From contig BFEA01000052.1 of the NCBI GenBank assembly GCA_003427395.1, positions 849,810 to 895,884 of the forward strand: a stretch of DNA of 46,075 bases, written 5' to 3'. A program made the position numbers and the translations under genes. Positions 29,922 to 41,560 of the stretch are shown here, piece by piece. Position 1 is the first letter of the stretch. The number at the start of each line of letters is the position of its first letter. The stretch comes from Chara braunii. Taxonomy: Eukaryota > Streptophyta > Charophyceae > Charales > Characeae. Below the pieces are notes generated by a model. The model saw nothing but the letters and a program-made list of their open reading frames with translations. It did not search any database and had not been told where the DNA came from.

Positions 29922-31950
29922 ACCAGAGAGTCATCGGGGGTATGGAGAGATAGAAATGGAGTCCTAGTTCCTAAGACTCGTGATGGGGTGAGGGCGCAGT
30001 TGTATAGGCAGCTGCAGGAGGTCATGAGTGATCAGGAGTAGGATTCTCCAATAAGGTCCGGAAAGGTCTAAAGTCTAACGTATGCGGGACTACTCTGACT
30101 CTCAGACGGATGACTACTTGTATATAGAGGGATACATGGAGGATTGGATCAGACCCATGTACATCAGTAGGCTGAGCCAGTAGTGAGATGTTACATCGCG
30201 TTATAGACTTCAGAACCTTTTTCTGTATATAAGATGACACTGGTTTTGACTATTTTTCTTTTTTGCGCTAATGTGTTGTAGAGTGTTAATACCCTTGTAG
30301 AATAACGTTCGCGAGTAAGAAGCGACTGTCGAGTTATGATACTTCAACACTTGGATGCCTTGATTTTTTTTACCTGAACTCTCTGTATAATACCTTGGGT
30401 TCTATAATAAGGGCAGGGACCTTTTTGCTCATTGCGGGGCCCCATGTCCTAGGTTTATATGTGAGTGTCGAACCTCGGCCTTGTGTTGTGTTTGTTGTGT
30501 CACACTTACTCTCAGTTTGTGGACTTGCCCATATGCATGATGGTGTGATGAGATGAATACTGTGGAATGAATTGATCTGCGTTTCTTCCACTGTACTTAC
30601 GCCTCCTTGTCCCCATGACAAGTGGAGCCAGGAGTATAATGGAAGAAAGTGTTCTCAAATTATGGAGGCAATGATGACATGATGTATTTTGCCCAGATAA
30701 TGTTGAATGGAAAGATCACAACTAAAGTTGTGTGTTTTTGATCGGAAAAGAGAGAGGAAAGTCCAATGGCCGATTGAATTTTCTTAACACGATGAAATTT
30801 TAGGAGAGCGCTCAAAAGAGTCACTATAAGTGATGATAATGTTTGTATGTATGTAAAAGTCTGGCGAGGAAAGACCAGAGATTTTGTGAAAATCATAGTT
30901 GGAAATTTTTGGCAATTATGTTGGAACTTGGAGAATATTGTGAGTATCCCTAAAAGGACGCGTGACCTCACCTGCTTCTTATCAGAGTAAGGGAGGCACG
31001 ACCCTGTTGAATTATCGATGATTTTTTGATGAAATATTGAGAAGGGCACTATCCCTCCACGTAGTCCCGTGGGCAGGGGTATGTGATCCTTTGGTTATTT
31101 CTGAAGACTTTTGAAAGAAAGTGCCAGACCACAGTGGAGTCAGTCTAAGGGACGTCTTGTGAGGCCGAGCTAAGGGGCTATACTTAGCATCGCTGGAACT
31201 GTAGAACCTAGCTCCTAGCGAGGGCCGCTGACCGACACAACCTGGCAGCAGGACCATGACTTACCAAAGGTTAAGTCTTGAAGGGTCGGCCACTCGGAGA
31301 GGCTTAGCTAGAGGAAAGGTCATTGGGGTCGATTAGGTCAAGAGTCAGAACCCTTTTTGGGTGCCAAGATAGGAAAACTGCTTATCGTTGCGTAACCAAT
31401 GAGGGCACCACCGCTACATAACAATGCGGTGGGTCGTGGACTCGGCGTGATCTACCGGTCCATGGTGGGCCAAGATGGAGACCTGAAGCCGCCTGTGTTA
31501 GACTTCAGGCTGGACGTTCGTTGTGCTTTGAGATGGTAGACACTACCATGTGAGCGACTGAAGGCGCCCTGTGTTTTTGAGAGGTCTCGGTTAGGGACCG
31601 CGTCCTATGTTATGACCCCGTTCGCGGGACGATGACTATACAGGACACCCAACGGTGAGCCGGCAGATGTCTACGACGAAGGGAGAGGACTATCAACCTA
31701 CTACCTGGGAGCGGATAGTACGCTGTAGTACGGAACAAAGTATCCCCTAGCTCCGAGGCCAGGACGTGAGAGACCCAGGTTGAAATCCTGGCAGTGGAAC
31801 GTCGTGACGGGAGTAGGTTGATGAGACAACCTCAAACGGAGTCGAGTCAGTGAACTGGATTGGTCGCTTCCTTGTCAGCAAGATATGGTTGTGTTTATAG
31901 CGATGATTATCCGACGCGACGGGGACGTCGCTTAATAAGGTCCGGAAGAC
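29922..31950. other. Element C 3' noncoding region
   Basis: About 2 kb between the downstream ORF and the 3' LTR. Only short frames are seen. AATAAGGTCCGGAA occurs at about 30050 and again at 31934, right before the LTR; the purines of the second copy may serve as the polypurine tract, although it is not a clean PPT. Nothing else is recognised. Confidence 0.5.
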
Positions 31951-33387
31951 TGTCGGCCCAAATACCCTTGAATACCCTTACAAGGGTATTTGGGCACGTT
32001 TTTGCAGCTCGCAGGAATAACGCTTCTGGCGATATCTAGGGGCATGTCCCATTTGTATTAATTAGAGAGTGTGTGGGCGTGCACTCGTGGGCACGCGTTA
32101 GCCCGACCTAATCTGGATCGAGGACGGACCGTAAGGCACTGGTAGAGAAAGTTAGTGGTAGGCTAGAGCTTCTGAGGCGGTCGCAGCCTCGCACGCACGG
32201 GCTAAAGTAAGGACGGCGTCGCCTTGACCAGGTGGGGCAGTGACTAGAGGAGGGTGTTGTCTGACTTAGTAGAGGCCGACGTGCAAAACGGCGCCGTGTG
32301 GGATACTCGTGGGCACTAGAATGACCATGCCTAGTCTATAGTATGAGCCGCCGCTGGGAGCGGCACGACCTAGAATTAAAGTCCGGGGGTTATCGGCGAG
32401 CGGCGAAAAGAGGGCCGATCATGGCGGGCTAGGAGAGCCTCGGGTCGCGACCGCGGCATGAAGGGCGATGGACATAGCGAGCCAAGCGGAGCCCAGCCTT
32501 GAGGCAGCCAGCACGACATTGTGTGGCCTGAGGCGCCAACAATAAATCGAACCGACGGCCTATGATACTCTGCTACAGGCTGACCTAACGGGCGCCACTC
32601 TTCATAGTGAACCTGGCTTGCAGCTGTGCCAGGCTGGGGCTTAGCCCTATAGGTTATGTCATTAGATTAGTACCAGGTGGATCCCGTGATCAAGGCCAGA
32701 GCAGAGCGGTGGGGCAGCGGAGCATGTCGAAGGAGAAGGATGAGGGGTGGACGGTCCCACGAGACTATCCCCCTTGGTTTTGGCGGGGGGTTCCGACCGC
32801 GGGCCCGAGAGGTGAGGCCGAGGCCCAGGTACCAATGGTCCTCTCCCGCATCCGGGTTTTAACCCTTTTTCATTTTTCTGAGTTTGACTTTTTTTTATAT
32901 GTTTTATTTTTATTTTTTTTACTTTCTTCATTTTCCTATTGTTGCTGTTATCTGAGAATGAGGTCCTGTACCAGCGCCGGGGCCTGCAGGAAGCCCTAGC
33001 GGCATCGTTCAGTGGAGACACCCACAAACTGCTTGGCCACTGCTGGGCTACTGCGGGGCTACCGCTATCAGGGAACAGTCCTTCGAGACATCCGTTAAAA
33101 TTGGAACGATACAGAGCAGATTAGCATGGCCCGCGGCATGCTGATGAGGGGCTGTACCCAACCATGTCTGCTGCCTCTCTCTGGTTTGGACCTGGCGGGA
33201 GTTGATTCCGGGGTCAAGGATTGGTATTCTTAGCCCACCAGGTTGGGTCACCGGGCCTGATCCTCAAACCATGGTTGGTAGGCTGGTGGCCCTTACTTGA
33301 CAGGCTGGTCCTGTTTTCTTTATTTTAGACCGGCTGTTTTTGTTTTGTTTCTCTTTTTCTTCTTCCGCTTTTCATTGGAATTAGGTA
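31951..33387 (+). repeat. Element C 3' LTR, first part
   Basis: Starts TGTCGGCCCAAAT and matches 18390-19810 throughout with scattered substitutions. It carries one extra AATACCCTTG near the start, which strengthens the terminal palindrome. The match stops at AATTAGGTA (33387), where segment D begins. It contains the second U6-like copy. Confidence 0.85.
33078..33134 (+). ncRNA. U6 snRNA-like fragment in 3' LTR
   Basis: Same U6 5' two-thirds as in the 5' LTR, with TTCGAGAC in place of TTCGGGAC in the 5' stem-loop. The ACAGAGC and GATTAGCATGGCCC blocks are unchanged. Confidence 0.85.
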
Positions 33388-36300
33388 GGTCCATGGGTTT
33401 GTTTGTTTCTGTTTTTACTAGTTTTCATTTTCTCCCTTTTTTTTTTTTTTTTTTTTTTCTCTCTCCCTTTGTAGAGGTTCCCATCTAGGTGCATGTAGGG
33501 GGGGACTTGGAAGACTGGCCATAGATTTGGCAGTATGGATGGACAGATAGGCTAGAAGGGGAACTGCTGAGAGAGTTCGAGTAGAAAAGGCTGAGGGCCG
33601 ACGACGAAGGGGTTCCGGCTGGTTGTATTCTCATGACGAATTCGGTGGAGAGCATGTCGCTCCCTGCTGCGCTATTCTGGTGGGCGCATACGTAGGGCAT
33701 CTTCCTCGTGCCCCTCTGACCGCCATGGCTGGGGTGGGGCAGTGCTATTGGCGACAGAACAGAGCACGCCATCTGCAGAGGGGGCGAGGTAGAGGCAGTA
33801 GAACGGTGGGAAGAAGGAGCACAAACCTGGTTGGGGTCCGGCCCAGGTACATCAAAGTAGAAGGATGGTGTGCCACTATGGGATAGTGGGCTAGAGGTGG
33901 TGGTGCTGGGGAAAGCAGCGCGGCGACAGTGAAGTACGTCCCATGATTCGCTGGTTGGTAGGGAGGCAGATGCACCTGGGCACGATTTAGCGCCAGGTAC
34001 AGCTAGAGGTAAGGGAGGAGAAGGCAGCGAGACAAATGGGGGCTATGGCGGGAGTAAGCTGCTATACCCCGCTCGTGCTCTGGCGAAAACAAACAGGGGG
34101 AGAGTAGACCCGGGTTCTTGGACCGGGCGAGCATAGTGGTAGTGGTCGTTTGGGTGTTAGTTAGGTAGGAGATGAGTTAGATGAGAAAAGACGGGCGCTG
34201 AGATGGCGATAAGAGTGGTGGGGTAAAAAAAAACTGAAACTCATGTAACTCGCCCGTTTCTTGAGGGAAATAGGCGAGTGAGGATTCGATTCCAGGGTTT
34301 CGAGGCAAGGCGAGGCTGATGGCGGGGTTGGATCTCACGTAGGATGAATGGATTAAGCAGTATCTGTGGTATAGGCTGCGCGACCATGGTGAGAGGGAAT
34401 CCGGAGAGGGACAAGAAGGGCGCAGTGGCTGTCAAGAAACAGAGAAAGGAGAGGCGATTGGAGCAGCAAGAGGGGTGACGAAACGGAGGAGGAAGGGTAG
34501 AAAGGGAGGAGTAGGATTGAAAGAGGAAGAACGAAATACTTACCTGGCGGGGGTGGAGCGTCCAGCGGTCGAGCACCTGGCCATGTTCTAGTAGGAGGTT
34601 CATTTCATATTCGCCCGGATTCGGGTGTAGAAGTAGCATTTGCACCTTTCCGTGATCCAGGGGAAGATTCATTCCTACTTGCTTAGCCTATCAGAGAGAG
34701 AGAGAGAGAGAGAGTGAAATAAGAAGAGGGAGCTTACCTAAAAAAGAGCCGAACGTTGAGCTGCGTACTGACCAGCTCCGGGTAAGCCAACTCTGGTGAA
34801 CAGAACTGGTTATGTGGGATGGATCAAAAGTTGAGCTACGACGCCAAGCTGTGCTGACCCGGTGTATGGAGGCATTGGAGGGTGGTGTATCTACCCATCC
34901 ATACTCACTGGGGACATTTTGGAGATGCTGATTGCGGGCCGACACCCCAAACCTGCTGACAGATTGTTGAACCTGGCCATGCTCAAGGCCAGGTGCATTC
35001 ACATAAGCAAGGGACTGCAGAGAAAAAGGTGGGAGAGACGTTGCTGTTGTATGCTTGCCATCGTAATCATGCCGGTCGTTTTCACACTGGCCAGCATGAC
35101 CGTTATCGTACTCATCAGCGTCGTCATGGGAGCCGCCTTTGTGGCTGCCATTCAGGGTCCTTGCCCCACGATCTAGCTTTTCCCCGATTCTGGGTGAGGT
35201 TGGCTGCGTTAAGAACCGAGTGCATCAGTACATCCGGAGAGGGAGGAAGCGAGGAACAAGAAGGACGGCGGCCGCGTACCCTGACGGGAAGGATGTTGCT
35301 GGTTGCCTAGCGTGGAGACTGCGGCCGTTAATTCGGTTGGCTGGTGTCGACTTCAGGATGTTGGCAGCTGAGACGGAGGAGCTGCGGTGGATTTTTGAAT
35401 TGGCACCTCTAAGCATCGGTGTGGTGACCAGGCGTCAGGGTACTGATTACCTTGAGGAAACTGACTGTTGTTTACCATCTCAAGTAAGCTGCTGATGAAC
35501 CTTTGGGCAGACTGTGGCTGTGACCAGCTGGCTTGACTGCTGCTGCCACTACGGGGTGGCTTGTAACCAGCAGCCGTGACGTTGTGCAGCCCTGGCTGGT
35601 TTTAGGAACAGTGGATAGCGGCCGCTGTAACACGGGGAAACTCACTAGGTCCGGACGTAGCAAGGGTTGACAGATCGAGGACCCTTCCTTGATTCTATGG
35701 GTGGCGGTGCTCGTTGCTATTTCTACTTTTGGGTACCTCCGCCTTGAAGTGTAAGAGGGTGCTGGAGAGAGTGGAAAGAACGAAGTAGACAAGGGGTTGG
35801 GGGCAGATAAAGTGGCCACGAGCGAACGGGGATGAGTAAAGAGGGAGAGAGAAGGTAAGTAAGGGGGGACACTGGTGTGTGTGTGAGAAGAGGGGGCGGC
35901 CACATAGTTACCTACAGTCAGGAGTGGAACCGTGACAGGGGGCACCTAGCCGGTCTATGGCTGGAATTTTTTTTGTGTTGTGCTAAAATAGCGAGTCGGT
36001 CACAACTTCTACCTTTATTTTTACTCCAATTAGCTTTTTCCCCTGGAGTCACGACCTGTCTTGTCCAAGGTAGGGTCTTCCCTCCACCCTGCCTCCCGCT
36101 CACGATCTTCATTCCCCGGGCTACTTAGTGAACTGAACGTGGTGGGTGACCAAGACGCAACTGTTGGATGTACAGGGGGACGTGTTCTGGCCCTTAACAA
36201 ATGCCCTCGTCCCTCTTCTTCGCAAGAGTCCAGCCTGGACGTAGTAGGCAGGTTCAGTCTATATGCCCCGAGTCTGGGGTTTGGGCAGATTATATACTTA

Positions 36301-38050
36301 ATGCGAGTCCAGCATATGGGTGGCGGCGAAGTCTGAGTTGTGAAAGCACTAGGCTGTTGTTAAGCCGGCCCTCGACAGGCCTGCGGCAGTGCTGTAGTCA
36401 AGGTCGATCGTATTGCTGAGTATTTCGGATAGCGATGCTGCAGTTGGTGACCAGCTGAGAAGAAAACACGGAGTTCTAGTGTGTTGGCACGACAGTTGCT
36501 GCCCCTGCTATTATACGACGTTGCCTGGTCATGCACCCCACATTTTGTTCTGGTCTCCCACGCTATGCTGGGCGCCTGCTGCCACGCTCCTACTGAGTGC
36601 GACACCATACCCCTCTGTGCCTTGTGGCGTATGCTGTGCGAGCACGGGGCTATTGCATGCAGCGTTGTGCCTGCTGGTGTGTTACTAACTCTCGCTACAT
36701 ATGCTGCTGATGCCAGCCTGAAGTTCGTGACTACTGCTAGTATTGGGTAAGGTCAAATTGCGGGTTGCAGCGGACAAGTTGGATTACCTTGATGCAGGGA
36801 GTGGAGAGGGGATTGGTTGTGGGTTGGACTTCGCAGTATGGCTGCAGTGGGAACCGGTTGCCGAGGCTGAGACAACCGTTGTGGCCCACACTAAGACAGG
36901 CCGGGATATGCACAACGAGATGCGGCTGGCGCTGCAGGGCAGCGGTATCCGACAGGTGCTAGCCGCTGATACGGCGGCTGGGTCGTCGCTGTGCTCCCTC
37001 AGCGGGTTATGACTGCGGGCTGTACTTTGGCGGAGCCCTTAGTAGATAGTTACGGTGCTCATTTGCAGTGTACCCTGTGGGCTGCTGCTATGCAGGCTGT
37101 TTTTCTTCATTGTGTGCAGCCGCTGGGCTTACGCCATTGCTGGGCTACCAAGGGGCTGGCGGAGACTTGCTGCATGCTTGTTGGGAGCTAAGACTAACAG
37201 CACCGTACGAAGAGACTATTGCTGCAACAGTCTTTTCTGCTGCCGCCACTGCTACTGGAACAGGTTGCCACAACACACAGACTTTGTGTTGCTGCGCAGT
37301 TGAAGACTGTTGCGCGACCACTTTGTGGTACACCCAGCACCTAGTACCCGGCTGCACGTTCGCTGACAGACTTCGCTGTGGCTGTGGACTTTTACACACT
37401 GTTGTGCGGTCGTGACTGGGCTATGGAGAGGGGCAGTGACGTCGGGAATGAGATCGGACTTTGTAAGAGGGGTTCACTGCTATGGTAGTAGAGGTCACCT
37501 GGGGGCTGTTACCTTGAGTTTGGTTGAGGTCGGGGCGTCCACGGCTGCGTTTCGTTGGCCATCATTGCGGGGCCCTAAGGAGTTGAAGGCTACAAGACCC
37601 TCTTGCCGTGAGTTGAGCGCACCCCTCTTGTATCTGAGAGTCTAGACTTTCTCTCACTGCCTTTCTCAGTCTAAGTCTCGTCCTTTGGTTACGAGAGGAA
37701 GGCGGCAGGTAGGGTTGCAACCCGTAGGACTCCGCCAAGGCCTCTGTGGGAGGTTGCCCCACCGATTGCAGGAGCTCTGCCGGAACCCAGGCGGGGTTCT
37801 GGAGGCAGGGAACTTCAGGTATATCCTCGTTAACCTGTGTGATCCCTTCCCCTAAACCTTTATCCTTGGGCTATTTGAACACAACTATGTGACGTTATTA
37901 CTTCTTACTTTTGTTATGACTTTCAGGACATGCATCTTGAAAAGTAAATCAACAATATATGAGAGTGCAGATCCTTTGAGGAAATTCAGACAAAATGAGC
38001 AGGGGAGGTGGGATGAAGTTGTATCGCTTGCTTTAACCGGGTCAACCCAA
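33388..38050. other. Segment D left part, no recognised gene
   Basis: Sequence is mostly unique and lightly CTG/TGC-rich at 36400-37400. Frames on the plus strand at 36481-36750 and 36743-37012 (Ala/Cys/Leu-rich) are unrecognised. On the minus strand around 34540-35002, three copies of an MN-x-L-x-HG-x-V motif precede GTAAGT/GTAAGC donor-like sites, but the frames do not join. I cannot support a gene model. Confidence 0.4.
34862..35176 (+). CDS. Hypothetical membrane-segment ORF in D
   Basis: A 104-codon frame. The first half is soluble (LNLAMLKARCIHISKGLQRK). The second half is strongly hydrophobic (CCCMLAIVIMPVVFTLAS, then MTVIVLISVVMGAAFVAAI), long enough for one or two membrane spans. 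No family is recognised. The minus strand is also open over the first half, so this may be a chance frame or an exon of a decayed gene. Confidence 0.25.
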   Translation: MYGGIGGWCIYPSILTGDILEMLIAGRHPKPADRLLNLAMLKARCIHISKGLQRKRWERRCCCMLAIVIMPVVFTLASMTVIVLISVVMGAAFVAAIQGPCPTI

Positions 38051-39333
38051 GGCTGAGCTCCTCTAAGTTGATGTGGGCTCAGTGCTGTGTTTTGTTTATG
38101 TGTGTTGGGCTGACTGCATGATTTTGAGGGCTGGGCCTATCCTAAGTTGGACGGACCAGTCGCTGTTTTTTTTGGGTGTTTCTGAACAGGAGGATGGGTA
38201 CCCTAAGTTGGGAGGTCTCAGAATCCTGATGTTTCTTTTGTGGGTTGCTGAAAACAGGACTGGGAACACTCTAAGTTGCGTGGACTCAGTCCTGTGTATG
38301 TTTTCTTNTGAGGGGGACACAGGCATGAGGCTGAGCGTACCCTTAAGTTAGGGCGGCTCAGTCATAAGCCATGAACACAAGGGTCAGCTAAAAGTATACA
38401 ATTTTGATGTGTAGTATACGAACCTATATTATCTGGCAGACCGGGCACCCTAAGTTGGGAAAGTCAGTCTGTAAGTCAGGTAGAACAAGAAGAGGAGAAA
38501 AGTGGTGAAGAATATAACGAAGGTAACCAGGGCAGGCTGAGCGTACCCTTAAGTTAGGGCGGCTCGGTCCTATGCTCATGACAAGACAAAGGGTCAGAGA
38601 GTTAGTATAAACTTGTTTTATTTTCCCTTCTAAACACAAGGCAGGATTGGACGTCTCCCTAAGTTGGGTAGGTCTGATCCTCTGCCTAATAAGAGAGAAA
38701 CATATGAAGTTTGTGCAAGTATTACTGGTTGTTTTCATATATCTGTCGTTACGGAGGCTAAGCGTACCCTTAAGTTAGGGCGGCTTAGTCACACGTCGTT
38801 GTACCTTGTTCAGGCAGATTCTGTCTTATGTAACTATAACGGTTTAAGCCAGCCAGGTGTACCCTTAAGTTAGGGCGGCCTGGTGATAGGCTCCTGTCGT
38901 TGATGTGATGTAGGTTGGACGTATCCTTAAGTTAGGGCGGTCCGACCATTCGTCGTTTGCGCTTGTTCTGTAGGTTAGACGTACCCTTAAGTTAGGGCGG
39001 TCTGACCATTCGTCGTTCGTGCTTGTTCTAGGCAGGTTAGGCACACCCCTAAGTTGGGGCAGTCTAATCCTATGCCCTATGTAACTTTGTGTAAAGCTGG
39101 CTAGGCATACCCTTAAGTTAGGGCAGTCTAGCTTTACGCTTCATGTCGTCAGTTCAAGCAGAAGCCAGGCGTACCCTTAAGTTAGGGCGGTTTGGTCATA
39201 TGCTTTATGACTAGAGTTTATCTGGAGTTGGGCATACCCTTAAGTTAGGGCAGACCATTTGTGCGTACCTTTACTTGTTTACTTAGGCAGGTTGGACATA
39301 CCCTTAAGTTAGGGCCTTGTCTGATCCTATGCC
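38051..39333 (+). repeat. Array of ~17 covarying hairpin repeats with TAAGTT loop
   Basis: TAAGTT occurs at 38064, 38143, 38204, 38272, 38344, 38451, 38550, 38660, 38771, 38866, 38928, 38988, 39050, 39114, 39178, 39241 and 39305. In the later copies it sits in TACCCTTAAGTTAGGGC, an apical stem (CCC/GGG, sometimes CCCT/AGGG). This is flanked by a second stem that differs per copy yet usually pairs: GGCTGAGC/GCTCAGTC, GGCTAAGC/GCTTAGTC, GGTTGGAC/GTCCGACC, GGTTAGAC/GTCTGACC. Some copies add an outer GGCA/TGCC pair. Spacing is 60-64 nt in the right half and about 61-111 nt in the left half. There is one N at 38288. No known RNA family is recognised. Confidence 0.9.
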
Positions 39334-39345
39334 ATAAGTGAGGGG

Positions 39346-39717
39346 GTTATTGAAAGGGAACAACTGAGTGATCTAACGAACTACCTGGGCAAATGTATGT
39401 GGGATTGTGAGAGATGCATGCTCATGTATAATTATAGGGTCTCACTTGGGGTGTCCTTTCGATAGGTTAGTTGCTTTAGCTGCTCGCCAAGTGTTGGAGC
39501 CATAGGTAGACTAGATGGATGATGGGAGGGAAACTTGGGATGAAGGTAGGACTGACCCTGCTGGGAGTTAGGCCCAGTGCTAGCCCACAGCCTCAACTAG
39601 AGGTTGTGTTGGTTGCCATTGAGCCTGAGTCATCAGGCAGGTGTCAGAAGTTAGTCCCAAGTATAGTTGCTTTGTCTTTCTGCTTTTTCAGCTTCGTATA
39701 AATCTTGGCAGCCTCCT
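39346..39717. other. Segment D, unassigned
   Basis: No repeats or supported frames seen between the hairpin array and the 28-bp direct repeat. Confidence 0.4.
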
Positions 39718-39718
39718 G

Positions 39719-39831
39719 TTCCTACGGGAAGCGCTGCCGAAATTTCTACAAATCTGGAAGACTTAGTCATTTTTGGGCTCATAGGATCTCTGAGATGACA
39801 CTTTTCCTACGGGAAGCGCTGCCGAAATTTC
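39719..39831 (+). repeat. 28-bp direct repeat with UNCG-type hairpin
   Basis: An identical 28-bp unit starting TTCCTACGGGAAGCGCTGCC occurs at 39719-39746 and 39804-39831. TTCC-TACG-GGAA would fold as a stem capped by a UACG tetraloop. The unit ends in the palindrome GAAATTTC. Confidence 0.8.
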
Positions 39832-40713
39832 GTAGAATTTAGGGAGTTAGAATATTTTGCAGCTGTGAGCTACCTAACAGATCCAGCCTGATTAGAGGAG
39901 ATACTCGGTAACTTCGTACTAGTAAAGGAGCTAGGATGTGACTAGGGGAATGTTCTCCCCTTGGCACAAGTATAAGTAGTACTTTCCTTTGGCCTGTACT
40001 GTGATGCAGGTTTCCGTGTTATCATCTGAAGGCTTGATCTAATCAAGCTATTTCGTCAAAAGGATTACTCTTCTGTTATCGCTGATAACAGGTCGGTTGC
40101 CGATTCGTCGGTTTACGACTCAACCCCAATTCACCCTCAATACTCAACCTAAAAAGCTTTGGCCCTGGTGATTTTATTGTTTTGTTGAGGTTTCACCCAG
40201 ACTTTTACTGAATGGCCATTTGACAGAAGTAGTGAGTACTTGATTATGGTTGGTTGGCTGGAGGTTGGGGTTTGCATGGCTAAAGCATAGGGTATGAGTG
40301 GAGAGGATGGTTGGAGTTGACCCCGTGTAGCATGTGGATCTTTGTTTGATATCGTGGTGTGATTGCAGGTATGTATGGAAGAATCTCGATTGATTCATGT
40401 TGAGTGGTATTGCGTGGATTCAGATGGGCAAACCACACAACTATCGTGAGAGTGAACTACCCCACAACCTTTGTGTTTGAGTGAGATTGTGCTACCCCCG
40501 TTCTGCTGAGGTGATAATCCAAGTAAACATTCGGGTAAACCCCCACAGGGCTAATCCCGACGGTGTCCTTTCTGTTGCTGTTGAGAACAATTGTTTTTTT
40601 TTATTATTATTTATTTATCCTTGTTGAAAATTATTTTGGTGGAACGGTAAGGTTCCGGGCGGAAGGGTTAGCGTGTCGCTGGTGATGCGCCGGACAACTC
40701 ACCACCGCTCCAA
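39832..40713. other. Segment D right end, no gene seen
   Basis: Contains a T/A-rich run at about 40592-40622 (TTTTATTATTATTTATTTATCC) and GGAACGGTAAGGTTCC, a short palindrome, near 40641. No supported coding frame. Confidence 0.45.
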
Positions 40714-41560
40714 ATTCCTTCCTGCCATAGAGGCCGTCTTACCCCGCACCCTTTGGGACACCTAAGGATGCAAAAGACGGAAAGACCCTCAGGCCGGTTT
40801 TGCGCCCACTAAATGGGTACGCCCCCCCTTAGCGCGCGCTTCATCCAATGCCTGAGCGTCGGGAGCCAGCCCATGGCCCAGAATAGACCATTCGGGTATG
40901 GCACCACATAATGCGCCGTCATCGCTTTTATCTGCGTAGGAATGCATTATAAATCGGTATGTGTGGATCCTACGTTCGAGCGACCTTATACTAAACCTCG
41001 CGCAAGGCAGTTACCGACTTCCAATGCATAGAGTTATGGGTCGGATACTGAAGGGACTAGGAGTGTTGTTGTGTTGTGGTGTTATTTGTGGAGATTGTTG
41101 TGTGTGTGTCCGTATGTTACGCGTGGGTAAGCGTGGGTGTTGTAGTGTAACGTGTGGGTGTGTAGTGCGTCCTAGTCGACCGGCGCCGAATCGTGTCTGG
41201 GACTTCATCCCCCCAGTATGACGACTCGCGTATGGGTTCGATTTCGGGCGTTCGACCACGCGTACCCCCTATGCTACAGCGAACGAGAAACGCCATTGGC
41301 TGGGTCACCTCTGCAATTGCATATGAAAAGCTTTCGCATGTGGTTCAGTAGCTCAGCAGGGATACGCCCACCTAAGGGATGGTGACAACTTCCGCAGGTG
41401 GAGGTAGCGGTGCCTCGCGTGACCCTGTCCTGTCGTAGGGGCTCGCGAGAGGTACGGCCGGCGCACTCGGCCGGAGCGGCAAACGCTCTCCGCGACAAGT
41501 CCTGCATAATCCTGCGTGACGCGGTCGGAAGGGTCCCCGTGTGGGACCGATGCGCTCGAC
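40714..41560 (+). repeat. Element C 3' LTR, second part
   Basis: Matches 19810-20658 (ATTCCTTCCTGCC... to ...TGCGCTCGAC) with scattered substitutions. The final A of the LTR and possibly a few target bases are missing before A resumes. Confidence 0.85.
40948..40954 (+). promoter_or_regulatory. Candidate TATA box of element C 3' LTR
   Basis: TATAAAT, identical in sequence and context to the 5' LTR site at 20045. Any transcript from it would read out into element A. Confidence 0.45.

Larger units (their letters stand above)
33388..40713. mobile_element. Segment D, 7.3-kb insertion in element C's 3' LTR
   Basis: The 3' LTR matches the 5' LTR up to 33387 and again from about 40714. The 5' LTR has no interruption at the matching point (19810). 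D therefore looks inserted. No target-site duplication or terminal inverted repeats are apparent, so the class is unknown. It contains a T-run at 33438-33457, a (GA)n at 34693-34714, unrecognised frames and the hairpin array. Confidence 0.65.
18390..41560 (+). mobile_element. Ty3/gypsy element C (nested in A, itself split by D)
   Basis: Bounded by LTRs that start TGTCGGCCC and end GCTCGAC(A), an inverted TGTCG/CGACA pair. Internal order: PBS (20661), gag (20996), protease, RT, RNase H, integrase, second gag-like ORF (27835-29921), ~2 kb noncoding, 3' LTR. Pol order PR-RT-RH-INT places it in Ty3/gypsy. There is no chromodomain after the integrase. It sits inside A's pol. The flanks (left ...AGCGG, right GGTGG...) do not keep a clean target-site duplication, so a few bases were probably lost at the right edge. 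Confidence 0.85.

Noticed and set aside
34541-35002. Minus-strand gene in D with MN-x-L-x-HG-x-V repeats and donor-like GTAAGT sites
   Set aside because: Joining the candidate exons gives an immediate stop; insufficient for a gene model.
38051-39333. CRISPR-like array
   Set aside because: Repeats are imperfect and covary, spacers are not uniform or unique, there are no cas genes and the context is eukaryotic.
39785-39835. Possible hammerhead ribozyme near the 28-bp repeat
   Set aside because: GAAA is present but there is no CTGANGA at proper spacing; CTGAGATGA does not fit.
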